48,209 bases of DNA from Betaproteobacteria bacterium (GCA_016202605.1 JACQOJ010000099.1:1-48209), one strand, 5' to 3'; counted from the stretch's first letter, positions 10,518-19,751 are shown. A program made the numbers and translations. The notes: generated by a model from the letters alone, not told the origin.

Positions 10518-11333
10518 TCAGGATTCCGAGAGGATGCCTTGCGCGAGGAAGCGGCGCCGGACACGGTCGATGTATTCCACGAATTTCCGGTCGCTGCGGG
10601 TCTGCGCCCCGCGCGGGCGGCCGAGATCGATATCGAGCACTTCCGCAATCCTGCCGGGCCGCGCCGACATCACCGCCACCCGGTCGGACAGAAAAATGGC
10701 TTCCTCGATGCTGTGGGTGATGAACAACACGGTATTGCGGTCGCGCAGCCACATCCGCTGCAGGTCGAGATTCATCTGCTCACGGGTCAGGGCGTCCAGC
10801 GCACCAAAAGGTTCGTCCATCAGCAGCAGGCCGGGACTTTGCACCAGTGCGCGGCAAATCGCGACCCGTTGACGCATCCCGCCGGAGAGTTCGCTCGGAT
10901 ATTTTTCCTCGAAACCCGTCAGCCCCACGGAATGCAGCAGTTCGGTCGCTTTATTCAGGTGCGCTTTCTGGTCGAGCCTCTTGATCTCCACCGGCAGCAT
11001 CACGTTGGAGAGCACGCTGCGCCAGTCGAGCAGCACGTCGCGCTGGAACACGATTCCTGCTTCGTCGACCGGCCCGTTGACGGGCTTGCCCCCGACCTTG
11101 ATGGTGCCGGAGGAAACCGGGATCAGTCCGGAAATCAACATCAGCAGCGTGCTCTTGCCGCAGCCGCTGGGGCCGACGATGGAAACGAACTCTCCGGATC
11201 CCAGATTCAGCGAGACTTCATCGAGCGCGTGCACGGGGCCGCTCTTGGCGGTCCGGTAGTGCTTGGTGACGCCGGCGACTTCGACCGAAACGTCATTGGC
11301 GGAGTGCGTGATCATTTCGCGTTGCGCAGTCAT
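10518..11333 (-). CDS. ABC transporter ATP-binding protein (SsuB/TauB/NrtD-like)
   Basis: Walker A GPSGCGKST, signature LSGGMRQRV, Walker B LLLMDEPFGALDA. Confidence 0.93.
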   Translation of the reverse strand: MTAQREMITHSANDVSVEVAGVTKHYRTAKSGPVHALDEVSLNLGSGEFVSIVGPSGCGKSTLLMLISGLIPVSSGTIKVGGKPVNGPVDEAGIVFQRDVLLDWRSVLSNVMLPVEIKRLDQKAHLNKATELLHSVGLTGFEEKYPSELSGGMRQRVAICRALVQSPGLLLMDEPFGALDALTREQMNLDLQRMWLRDRNTVLFITHSIEEAIFLSDRVAVMSARPGRIAEVLDIDLGRPRGAQTRSDRKFVEYIDRVRRRFLAQGILSES

Positions 11334-11376
11334 CGAATTCCTGTGGGGACGCCGTTCTTTCACGCAGGAGCCGGCG

Positions 11377-12195
11377 TCACTCCACGCGTTCGGTAATCTG
11401 CCGGTGCCACGGTATGACCATGCGCTCGACCCACACGACGATGTTGAAGAGAATCACGCCCATCAGCGAGAGTATCACCACGGAAGAGAAGAGCAGGGGC
11501 GTGTCGAGACGCACTTGAGCGATCAGCTGGAGGTAGCCCAGGCCTTTCTCGGCCGCGATGAATTCCCCGACGATCGCCCCGATCACCGCCTGACCGATGC
11601 CGACCTTGAGGCCGCCGAAGATGTTCGGCAGCGCCTTCGGAAAACGGATCTTGATGAACGTCTGCAGTTGTCCGGCGCCCATCGACTCGGCGAGATAGAT
11701 CATTTCCTTTTCCACCGAGCGCATCCCGATCACCGTGTTGATCACGATCGGAAAAAAGGAGATCAGAAAGGCGACCAGCACCTTCGGCAGAATGCCGTAG
11801 CCGAACCACATCACGAGGATGGGCGCAAGCGCAACCTTTGGTACGGTCTGCAGCGAGACCATCAGCGGAAACGCGACGCGTTCGAAGATTCGCGAATAAA
11901 CGATCGCCACGGCAAGGGGAATGCCCACGACGACGCTGAGTCCGAAACCGAGGATCACCTCCTGCAGGCTGGCCCAGGCGTTATCCATCAGCAAGGCCCA
12001 GTCAGCGTAGATCTTGACAATGATTACCGATGGGCTCGGCAGGATGTAGACCGGCACATCCAGCAATCGGGTGGCCGCCTCCCAGGCAAGAAAGATCAAC
12101 AGCAGGATGCCGAGCGCCGCGCCCTGCTCGGTGAACCACGCCCAGACTCTGGCGCCCGCTGACGGCTGTAGGTCGATTGAGGATGCGGTGGACAC
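11377..12195 (-). CDS. ABC transporter permease (SsuC/TauC-like)
   Basis: Multiple TM helices; EAA-type loop ESMGAGQLQTFIKIRFPKALPNIFGGLKVGIGQAVIGAIVGEF. Confidence 0.92.
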   Translation of the reverse strand: MSTASSIDLQPSAGARVWAWFTEQGAALGILLLIFLAWEAATRLLDVPVYILPSPSVIIVKIYADWALLMDNAWASLQEVILGFGLSVVVGIPLAVAIVYSRIFERVAFPLMVSLQTVPKVALAPILVMWFGYGILPKVLVAFLISFFPIVINTVIGMRSVEKEMIYLAESMGAGQLQTFIKIRFPKALPNIFGGLKVGIGQAVIGAIVGEFIAAEKGLGYLQLIAQVRLDTPLLFSSVVILSLMGVILFNIVVWVERMVIPWHRQITERVE

Positions 12196-12331
12196 GGTTT
12201 TACTCCTTCAGCAGGGCAAAGCGCGACACCGCCGCCCGCGGCGGCATGCGCCCGCATGCATGCCGGATTCTGGCAGCCGGCGCGAAAACCCGGTTATGCG
12301 CTGGCCCGGGCTCCGGCGTTGCTGCTGCCGC

Positions 12332-13345
12332 TTACTTCAGGAAATCGTTGGTGTAGTAGAGCCCGATGTCCTTGCGCTCCTTGATGGCGCCGGTGGCCAT
12401 AAGAAGGTCCAGACACGTTTTCCAGTCGTTTTCGCTCTGCCAGCCGATCGGCCTGCCCGTGGGGGCGTTGGTGGACTCTACCGTGGCCTTCACCTGCGCC
12501 AGGAGCACGTCAGGGTTCTCCTTGACCTTCATGTACTTGTTCATGATCTCTGCCGCGCCCTTGGGATCCTTCATTGCATCCGCATAACCTTTGGCGGTGG
12601 CGCGCATCAGTTTGGCTACTGTTCCCGGATTCTGTCTGGCGAAATTATTGCTGATGTAATAGGAAGCGCCCAGCAGGTTGAGTCCGAAATCCGCGACCTT
12701 CATGACGTTGAATTTGACGCCGGTGCGCTGTTCGAGCACAGGCAGTTCGTTACTGAGGTAAACCGACATCACGTCGACCTTGCGGGACAGAAACTGGGAA
12801 GTGCGCGCGGAGTTGTCCATCTGGATCCGCGTGATCCTGGAAAGATCGATCTTGTTGATCTTGGTAAATGGTTCCAGCATGTCGGTAAAGGTTTCGCCGA
12901 CAGATATACCGATCCGCTTGCCTTCCAGGTCCTTGGGCGTCTTCAGCGGCACGTCCGGGAAAGAGATCACGCCCATCGGCGCTCTGGTCTGGTAGAGTGC
13001 GGCCACCTTGACGGGCATGTTCTGGCTCACGGCTTGCGCGGCGGCCACGGCTGGGCCATATCCGATGTTCTCGGTCCCGGCGGCGAGAAGCCGCAGCACC
13101 GTCTGCGCGCCCTGACCTTCGGCCAGATCGACATCGAGTCCTTCCGCGGCAAAGTAGCCCTTGTCCAGCGCGACGAAGAGCGGCGCGTATTCGCCTTTCA
13201 GCTTCCAGGTGAAGCGCACCTGGACTTTTTCCTTGGCCGCGCCCGCCGCGGACTGCGCCATTGCCGTCCCGCCGGAAAACGAGAAAACGACGAACAGCGC
13301 TGCGAGCAGGCCGGCGACCGATAACCCGTTACGCCTGGTGTTCAT
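12332..13345 (-). CDS. ABC transporter substrate-binding protein (NMT1/THI5, SsuA-like)
   Basis: Signal peptide, then VQVRFTWKLKGEYAPLFVALDKGYFAAEGLDVDLAEGQGAQTVLRLLAAGTENIGYG. Confidence 0.92.
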   Translation of the reverse strand: MNTRRNGLSVAGLLAALFVVFSFSGGTAMAQSAAGAAKEKVQVRFTWKLKGEYAPLFVALDKGYFAAEGLDVDLAEGQGAQTVLRLLAAGTENIGYGPAVAAAQAVSQNMPVKVAALYQTRAPMGVISFPDVPLKTPKDLEGKRIGISVGETFTDMLEPFTKINKIDLSRITRIQMDNSARTSQFLSRKVDVMSVYLSNELPVLEQRTGVKFNVMKVADFGLNLLGASYYISNNFARQNPGTVAKLMRATAKGYADAMKDPKGAAEIMNKYMKVKENPDVLLAQVKATVESTNAPTGRPIGWQSENDWKTCLDLLMATGAIKERKDIGLYYTNDFLK

Positions 13346-13489
13346 GGTCTTTCACTCCTCTGATGAATAAATCGGCGTGATTCCATCACCGCTTGACCCG
13401 GTGTTCCCGCAAGTATCCGTTTGCCCCGGGGCCGCGGCGGCAGGGGTGACGCAAACCGCGTGCCAGCCAGGGTTGAAGGGCACTTTTGT

Positions 13490-13506
13490 GATCACACAGT
13501 GTGATC
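13490..13506. promoter_or_regulatory. operator copy 1, GATCACACAGTGTGATC, upstream of the ABC/decarboxylase operon
   Basis: Perfect inverted repeat GATCACAC-A-GTGTGATC; matches two other intergenic sites in the window. Confidence 0.75.
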
Positions 13507-13522
13507 TGCGTAATGCGGGGTG

Positions 13523-14509
13523 TCAAGCCGCCTCTTCGTAGAGTTCGACCTTGTTGCCGTCGGGATCGGCGACGTAGATCGTCCGCCCGTAGATCCCGTC
13601 ATGCAGATCCTGAAAGAACCGTACGTTCGCACGCCTCAGCCGGTCGGCGAGCCCCTGCACGTCGTGCACCCTGAAGGCCATGTGATCGATCTGCTGGGGC
13701 TTGTCCGGCCCGCCGGTGGTGAGCGCAATGCCCTGATGAAGCGGGACAAACGGTCGCCCGTCGGCAAGCGGCTTGGCCTTGCGCTCCGTGAAGCCGAGCA
13801 ATTCGATGTAGAAGCGCCGCGAGGCCTCGAGATCCACCACCTGCAGCAGCATGTGCGCGAATCCCAGCGTGCGGGGCTTGCGCTGCGCCTCGATCCAGGC
13901 GCCGGTTTCGCTCGAATCCGAGAGCACGCAGAAGTATTGCGCCCAGACTTCCAATGCGGTCTGTTCCCATTCCTCACTGACGCCGGAGATGCAGTCGGTG
14001 AGCGCAACGACATCGTAGTCTCGCAGATAGGCCTCGCGGATCGTCGTCTCGACACAGGCATTGGTGGTAGTGCCGGTGACGAAGAGCGTCTGCGTGCCCA
14101 GCATCCGTAAAAGCTGTTCAAGCCGCGTCGCGTAGAACGCACCAAAGCGGTGCTTGCGCACCACAAACGACGGGTTGATGGCGGCGAGATCCTTGAGTTC
14201 GTCGATGATGGCCTCGTCCCAGGTTCCGGCAAGGGCGGAGACCTGCTTGCGTTTCGCGGTATGCGCGGCAAGCTTCTTCCGGGCGCGGACCGCATCCATC
14301 TGGAAATGCTCCTGAACCGTCCAGATCACCGGCATACCGGCCGCCTGGCAGCGCTCGACGAGTCCCTTCAACGCGGGCACGATCGTGGCGAGCCGTTTGG
14401 TATCCACCCCGGATATGCCAAGCGTGCCCTTGTCGTGCACGAATGCATTCTGCATGTCGATGACGAGCAGCGCGCTCGTCTTCAACTCAAGCGTATCGAG
14501 CGCCATCAT
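13523..14509 (-). CDS. isochorismatase-family cysteine hydrolase fused to a C-terminal VOC (glyoxalase/dioxygenase) domain
   Basis: N-terminal LLVIDMQNAFV, VVRKHRFGAFYAT, VTGTTTNACVETTIREAY; C-terminal GFAHMLLQVVDLEASRRFYIELLGF...HMAFRV...YVADPDGNKVELYE. Confidence 0.9.
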   Translation of the reverse strand: MMALDTLELKTSALLVIDMQNAFVHDKGTLGISGVDTKRLATIVPALKGLVERCQAAGMPVIWTVQEHFQMDAVRARKKLAAHTAKRKQVSALAGTWDEAIIDELKDLAAINPSFVVRKHRFGAFYATRLEQLLRMLGTQTLFVTGTTTNACVETTIREAYLRDYDVVALTDCISGVSEEWEQTALEVWAQYFCVLSDSSETGAWIEAQRKPRTLGFAHMLLQVVDLEASRRFYIELLGFTERKAKPLADGRPFVPLHQGIALTTGGPDKPQQIDHMAFRVHDVQGLADRLRRANVRFFQDLHDGIYGRTIYVADPDGNKVELYEEAA

Positions 14510-14706
14510 CTCCCCTCCGGTTCGTTGTCGATGCCGAGGCGACCGGCGCGGCCCCAACTGTCCTTGGGCACGTCCTGAATGATGACGTGCAGGTGATCGG
14601 GCTTGCAGCCGGCGTGTTCCACCATCGCATCGGTGATTGCGGCGACCAGCTTGCGTTTTTGCTCGACGCTGCGTCCCGTCCACATTTGTACGGTTACAAC
14701 AGGCAT
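14506..14706 (-). CDS. 4-oxalocrotonate tautomerase family protein
   Basis: 66 aa, MPVVTVQMWTGRSVEQKRKLVAAITDAMVEH with Pro2 (catalytic Pro-1); 4-bp overlap with the downstream gene. Confidence 0.9.
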   Translation of the reverse strand: MPVVTVQMWTGRSVEQKRKLVAAITDAMVEHAGCKPDHLHVIIQDVPKDSWGRAGRLGIDNEPEGR

Positions 14707-14707
14707 G

Positions 14708-15391
14708 TCAGGCCTCCATTATGTGCACAGTTTGTTGAGCCGCCCAGCCGGGCGCCATGGGCGCAAAGCCGGCCGCGAAATCGCTGCCCGCGCGATCTTC
14801 ACCGCGCACGAGCCAGATCGGACGATTCTGGTAATTCACCAGCGGCCGCTCTTCCATCGCGCACCGGTTGGGAGGAAAACGCGGGTCGCGGTTGTAAAAC
14901 GAGGTTGCCGGCATGTAGCGGATGACATAGTGCGCGCCGCCGGGCACAGCGGGAGGGGTGTTGTCTGCACGTCGCACGTCGGCAACGAAGATCCGTCCGT
15001 TTGCAAGCGCGACGTCGACGACGGCGCCGGCCAGGGGATCGGCTGGCCAGTAACGGCCCGCGCTGCGGCGGGCTTCGTCCCAGGACGCGGCGTCGAGATA
15101 GAGTTCACTGTCCCAGAGAACGATGTCGGGGCCGAGCAACAGCGAAACGGCGTCAAGCACTTCGGCGGTTTCGCACACATCCAGAAACTTCCACGGATCG
15201 AAGAGAATGGCTGCGCGCCCGAACGGGTTGTGAGTGCCGGACAATAGCGCCTGCCGCGGCGGGCGCGCGAGAAGCGTGTTCGCGGCAGCGACGATCGGCG
15301 CGAGCAAGCGGGCCTGCAATCGCCGGGACCCCGGAGAGCTCTGCGAGAGAATCGCCGTCATATCCGATGGGTTGAGGATCGTTGCGTTCAC
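14708..15391 (-). CDS. uncharacterised protein, possibly phytanoyl-CoA dioxygenase-like
   Basis: GTG start proposed at 15391, giving a GTGA overlap with the upstream gene; LLGPDIVLWDSELYL and YVIRYMPATSFYNRDPRF suggest the PhyH superfamily, but ligands not verified. Confidence 0.5.
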   Translation of the reverse strand: MNATILNPSDMTAILSQSSPGSRRLQARLLAPIVAAANTLLARPPRQALLSGTHNPFGRAAILFDPWKFLDVCETAEVLDAVSLLLGPDIVLWDSELYLDAASWDEARRSAGRYWPADPLAGAVVDVALANGRIFVADVRRADNTPPAVPGGAHYVIRYMPATSFYNRDPRFPPNRCAMEERPLVNYQNRPIWLVRGEDRAGSDFAAGFAPMAPGWAAQQTVHIMEA

Positions 15392-16752
15392 GCGGGCAGG
15401 GGATCGCTCTGCGGGCGAGTGACGCATCGGCCTCGCCCATGCAAGGCCTCATTGACGCACCCGTTATCGTACACGATCTCCCCTCGTGCGATCGTCATCA
15501 CCGGCCAGCCCCTCAGCTTCCAGCCTTCATAGATGCAGTGCCCGTGCCCGCTATGCTTCACCGTTCGTTCCTCGTCGAGATCGACCAGCACCAGGTCCGC
15601 ATCGGCGCCGGCCTGCAATGAGCCCTTCTGCGGCCACAGGCCGAAGCGCCGCGCCGGATGCCAGGAATTGAGCTGGACCAGACGCGAGAGCGACAGCCCG
15701 CGCTGATGCACCCCGAAATTCAGCATGAGCGCCAGTTCCCAGGGGAACGACACCACCCCCGGCAGTTCCTTCCACAGGTCTTCGCCTTTCTTGGGGAAAA
15801 ACGGCACATGGTCGGTGCCCAGGCTGTAGACGCTGCCGTTGAAAATGCCCCGCCACAGGCCCTCGAGATCTTCCCTCGGCCGCAGCGGCGGAGAGATCTT
15901 GGCTTTCATGTCGAGATCGGGGTCATAGCAGGTTCGAGTCAGGTAGTGCGGGCAGGTTTCCACCGTCACATCGATGCCACGACCGCGCGCCTCGGCGGCA
16001 AGGACCGGTCCTTGCCCGACCGAGGTGTGCACGATATGCAGCGGGCAGCGCGTGCGCTCGGCGAGAAACAGCATGCGCTTGATGGTTTCCTCCTCACAGA
16101 ACGACGGTCGCGATTCGGTGTAGGCGCCGAGGTCCTGGCGTCCGGTGGCCTTGAGTTCGTCCTTGAGCCAGGAGGCGATACCGGTGTTCTCGCAGTGCAC
16201 GCTGATCACACCGCCGGGAATTTTCACGAGGTGGCGCATCGTGGCGTATACCCAGCCGTCGGTTGCCGGCACGATACCGATGGGGTTGTCGGGCTCGTAG
16301 CCGAAGTAGCATTTGAAGGAACGCACGCCGGTTTCACGCACCACGTCGGGGATGTCGTTGATGTGATCTTCGCGCTGGATGCCGAAATGGAAACCGAAGT
16401 CGATGAGGACGTTCTCTTCCCCGATCGCGCGACGCTCCTTGTAAAACGGGACGTACGGGCCGGCCTTGTTGCGAATGTAGAGCAGGATGGTCGTGAGCCC
16501 GCCCGAGGCGGCGGCGGCGGTTTCACTGCGCATGTCCTCGTTGTAGGGATAGTTCACCCCGAGGTGGCAATGTGGATCGATCAGCCCGGGCATCAACACC
16601 CGCCCGCCGGCGTCGATCACGCGCTTTGCTTCGGGCAGCGCATCGTTCGCACCGGTGAGCGCGATGCGTCCCGCCTGCACGGCGACGCCGCCCACGAACT
16701 CTCCGTCGTGCGTGACAACGCGCGCGCTGCGAATGACGAGGTCCACTTTCAT
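15388..16752 (-). CDS. dihydropyrimidinase/hydantoinase/allantoinase-like amidohydrolase
   Basis: LIDPHCHLGV, RSFKCYFGYE, SVHCEN, HIVHTSVGQG, SLGTDHVPFFP metal-site motifs. Confidence 0.9.
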   Translation of the reverse strand: MKVDLVIRSARVVTHDGEFVGGVAVQAGRIALTGANDALPEAKRVIDAGGRVLMPGLIDPHCHLGVNYPYNEDMRSETAAAASGGLTTILLYIRNKAGPYVPFYKERRAIGEENVLIDFGFHFGIQREDHINDIPDVVRETGVRSFKCYFGYEPDNPIGIVPATDGWVYATMRHLVKIPGGVISVHCENTGIASWLKDELKATGRQDLGAYTESRPSFCEEETIKRMLFLAERTRCPLHIVHTSVGQGPVLAAEARGRGIDVTVETCPHYLTRTCYDPDLDMKAKISPPLRPREDLEGLWRGIFNGSVYSLGTDHVPFFPKKGEDLWKELPGVVSFPWELALMLNFGVHQRGLSLSRLVQLNSWHPARRFGLWPQKGSLQAGADADLVLVDLDEERTVKHSGHGHCIYEGWKLRGWPVMTIARGEIVYDNGCVNEALHGRGRCVTRPQSDPLPA

Positions 16753-17640
16753 CTATTTTTCTCCCATGATCGTCTCGATCCGCTCGCGGATCCCGCTCCA
16801 CTGGCTCTGTCCCACGGTGATCGGCGCGCGCATTCCCATCCCCCGCGCCCAGACGAATTTCCGCCCAAGGTCCTGTGCCGCATCGCGATCGACCCCGCCG
16901 GGCGGCGCGGCGAGATCGACCACCAGCGCATGCGACGGCAGTTTCTCCAGTACGTTGCGTCCTATAACCGGCGCGGGAACAGTGGACACGATGGTGTCGA
17001 GCCGCGGCGCCAGTTGCTCGAGTTCGTCGAGCGTATGGCTTTCGGCACCCGCGGCGTGGGCGGCGGCACGCTGGACCTTGTTGCGCGCGGCAACGTGTGT
17101 GCGGGCACCCAGCGCCACCATGTAGCGGGTGACGAGAAACCCTATCGTTCCCTGACCAACGACGCATACGCTCGACTTGTGGATCGTGATGTCGGTGTTC
17201 TCGATCATCACTTTGAGCAATCCTTCCACGATGGCGGGGCCGCGCAACAGCATCAGGTCTTCGTCCCATTCATATTCGTGGAAGGTGATGCCGAGCGCTT
17301 CGCCATGTCTCTTCAGATTCTGGTCGGCCCAGCCCAGAATGACGTGTGCCGGCTTGCGCATGCCTGCCAGCATGTCGCGGTCCGGGATGATGCGCTGCGG
17401 GCACTGCGGTGCAAAGAGCGCGCCATCGGGAGCGATGCCGGGGATCGGAAACAGCGCGAAATCGGCGCCCGCCAGCGCGCTTCTTGCGTCGGGTGCGAGC
17501 GTCACGCCTGAAATGCCGGCGTCGGGCCAGGGAAAGCCGTAGGCGCGCACCCCGGCTCCGGTGGCGGCCGCAAGGCGCGCGATTTCCTGTTCGCGCCGGT
17601 CACCGGCGACGACCGCGATGACGAGTTTTTTCCAGTCCAT
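16753..17640 (-). CDS. dipicolinate synthase subunit A-like (DpsA/SpoVFA) NAD(P)-binding protein
   Basis: VIAVVAGDRREQEIARL; EGLLKVMIENTDITIHKSSVCVVGQGTIGFLVTRYMVALGARTHVAARN; ALVVDLAAPPGGVD. Confidence 0.75.
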   Translation of the reverse strand: MDWKKLVIAVVAGDRREQEIARLAAATGAGVRAYGFPWPDAGISGVTLAPDARSALAGADFALFPIPGIAPDGALFAPQCPQRIIPDRDMLAGMRKPAHVILGWADQNLKRHGEALGITFHEYEWDEDLMLLRGPAIVEGLLKVMIENTDITIHKSSVCVVGQGTIGFLVTRYMVALGARTHVAARNKVQRAAAHAAGAESHTLDELEQLAPRLDTIVSTVPAPVIGRNVLEKLPSHALVVDLAAPPGGVDRDAAQDLGRKFVWARGMGMRAPITVGQSQWSGIRERIETIMGEK

Positions 17641-17642
17641 GG

Positions 17643-18728
17643 TCAGTGTCGTACCAGGGAGATCAGTCCCGCCAGGTCAAGACCGGCGATTCCCATCGCT
17701 TCTGCGGTGCGACCGTTCGCGCGATAGTCGACGCCGACCAGCGTCCCGCCGAGCGTGAACAATGCTTCGGCCACGGGCACCGCGACCCGGGCGATGCCCG
17801 CGAGCACGATGAACGGAAGCAGTCCGTGTCCGAAGTCCTCGAGATAATAACGGTGCGAGAGCGAGTCCGGTGCCCTGATGCGGCTATTGGCTGTGCCGCC
17901 GGCGATGGCGCCGGCGAAATCCTGCGTGTCTTCGACGCCGGCCTCGACCGTGCCGATCCGCTGCATCTCCTCGATCAGGTTGGGCAATTCGTGCCCGAAG
18001 GCGCGGGCGACCGCCAGGCGCTCGTCGTCGAGCGCCTTCATGACGCGCGCGACACCCGGCGTCATGCCTTCAACATAAAACGTGAAGTCACCGGCCTTTG
18101 CCTCGATCCAAGCGGCGCCCAGCACCGCACCCGGCGGATGCAGCACCATATTTACGTTGCAGAAATTCGCCGCCAGCACGTCGCGTACCGGACTTGCACA
18201 GGGGAACAGCCGGCGCGCCGTCTCCAGTGCTCGTTCGCCGCCGGGCAACGCCGCGGCGCGAACCTGCTTTGCGCGGCCGGTAACGGTGACCCGCTGGGGT
18301 TGAAGTTTGCGCGCCACGTAGGACAGCGTCGAAAACTCGGCCAGCGGGGGCACGTCGCTGCACACGCTTCGAAACGCGGTGCGGAACTCGAGTGCGCCAC
18401 CGGTATGGCCGGGATTGAGTATCACCGGCACGCCAGCACTCAGGCCAATTGCGGCGAGGCCGCGGGCAACAGCGGCGTGCGAGAACGTCGGCAGCGTGCA
18501 GACCACGGCGTCGCACCCCTGGAGCGCGGCGGACAGATTGTCTGTGATCAGCGCTGGCCGGGCCGTGCCCTCGCCCAGCACGCCCTCGTACTCGATACCG
18601 CCGATGCGCTGGAACGGTCTGAGCGTATCCGTCGAACGGTTCCACAGCGCAACCTCGTGCCCGGCTTGCATCAGGTCCGCAACCGCAGCCGCTCCACCTG
18701 CGCCGGCCCCGAGTATGGTTACACGCAT
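17643..18728 (-). CDS. NAD(P) octopine/nopaline dehydrogenase family protein
   Basis: N-terminal Rossmann VTILGAGAGGAAAVADL; VILNPGHTGGALEFRTAF; C-terminal SLSHRYYLEDFGHGLLPF. Confidence 0.88.
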   Translation of the reverse strand: MRVTILGAGAGGAAAVADLMQAGHEVALWNRSTDTLRPFQRIGGIEYEGVLGEGTARPALITDNLSAALQGCDAVVCTLPTFSHAAVARGLAAIGLSAGVPVILNPGHTGGALEFRTAFRSVCSDVPPLAEFSTLSYVARKLQPQRVTVTGRAKQVRAAALPGGERALETARRLFPCASPVRDVLAANFCNVNMVLHPPGAVLGAAWIEAKAGDFTFYVEGMTPGVARVMKALDDERLAVARAFGHELPNLIEEMQRIGTVEAGVEDTQDFAGAIAGGTANSRIRAPDSLSHRYYLEDFGHGLLPFIVLAGIARVAVPVAEALFTLGGTLVGVDYRANGRTAEAMGIAGLDLAGLISLVRH

Positions 18729-18868
18729 GTCCTGGTTTCAAAAATATGCGCTGCGGTCCGCTCTGCCCGTCGCGGGATCGGCACTCGACTGCAGGCCGCG
18801 GACAAGGCTGCAAGACGCGCCTCGATGAAGCAACCTGCTAAGAGGGCGGTGTGCGAGGTGTATGCTAT

Positions 18869-18885
18869 GATCACATAATATGATC
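18869..18885. promoter_or_regulatory. operator copy 2, GATCACATAATATGATC, in the divergent opine-DH/gntR intergenic region
   Basis: Same 17-bp pattern as the sites at 13490 and 24878; one mismatch from perfect symmetry. Confidence 0.75.
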
Positions 18886-18977
18886 ACACTCACCGGCGTT
18901 GTCAAGAACGCGGTGGAGAACGCGCCAGCCGTCGCCCGTTCGTTGTCGGTGGCTGCGCTCGAAACAGGACTGCTGCC

Positions 18978-19751
18978 ATGGCCGCGAATACGACCGAGAT
19001 GACACGAAAGGCGAAAAAAACGAACGGCGGCGCCCGCGGTGGACCGCGCCGCCGCGGGGAGTTGCAGGACCGGGTGGTTGCGCAGTTGCGCCGCGGACTG
19101 ATGGTTGGCGCCTTCGTGCCGGGGCAGACGATATCCCTGCGCAAGCTTGCCGGTCACCTCGGCACGAGCGCGATGCCGGTGCGCGAAGCCATCAATCAGC
19201 TCACGGCGGCAAACGTGCTCGAAATGCTTCCCAACCGCACCGTATGCGTGCCGCGCATGACGCCGGCGCGCTTCGAAGAGTTATCGAAGGTACGTCAGGC
19301 TCTGGAAGGCATGGCGGCTGAAATGGCCTGTCGCCGCGCCTCGCCGCAACTGGTGAAGCGGCTGGAAAAGGTGAACGCCGAGTTGCTGCACGCCATCAGG
19401 GCGCGCGATATCCTGGGCTGCCTGGCGAGAAATCAGGAGTTCCATTTTACGCTGTATGAAGCGGCGGATTCCGAAGTGCTCCTGCCGTTGATCGAGCCGC
19501 TGTGGCTGCAGGCGGGGCCGATCATGTATTTTTCGCTGATCTCCCCCGACATGCCCTGGGATGCGAGCGCGCACGGCGACGTGCTCAAAGCCCTGCGGGA
19601 TCACGATGCTGCGGCGGCGCGGCGCGCCATCGAACGCGACATCCGTAATACCGCGTCGTACCTCTTGAAATCCTCGGTGTTCCGCGGCGCCTCCGGGCCG
19701 CTGGTTGCGCTGCGACGAGAATCCGACTTCGACTTTGGCATGTTCGGATAG
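18978..19751 (+). CDS. GntR family transcriptional regulator with FCD-type effector domain
   Basis: LRRGLMVGAFVPGQTISLRKLAGHLGTSAMPVREAINQLTAANVLEMLPNRTVCVP wHTH; helical C-terminal domain with NQEFHFTLYEAA. Confidence 0.92.
   Translation: MAANTTEMTRKAKKTNGGARGGPRRRGELQDRVVAQLRRGLMVGAFVPGQTISLRKLAGHLGTSAMPVREAINQLTAANVLEMLPNRTVCVPRMTPARFEELSKVRQALEGMAAEMACRRASPQLVKRLEKVNAELLHAIRARDILGCLARNQEFHFTLYEAADSEVLLPLIEPLWLQAGPIMYFSLISPDMPWDASAHGDVLKALRDHDAAAARRAIERDIRNTASYLLKSSVFRGASGPLVALRRESDFDFGMFG

Noticed and set aside
15658-17511. 617-aa plus-strand ORF
   Set aside because: Antisense to the convincing hydantoinase-like and DpsA-like genes; composition (His/Arg/Asp-rich, no motifs) is typical of GC-rich shadow ORFs.
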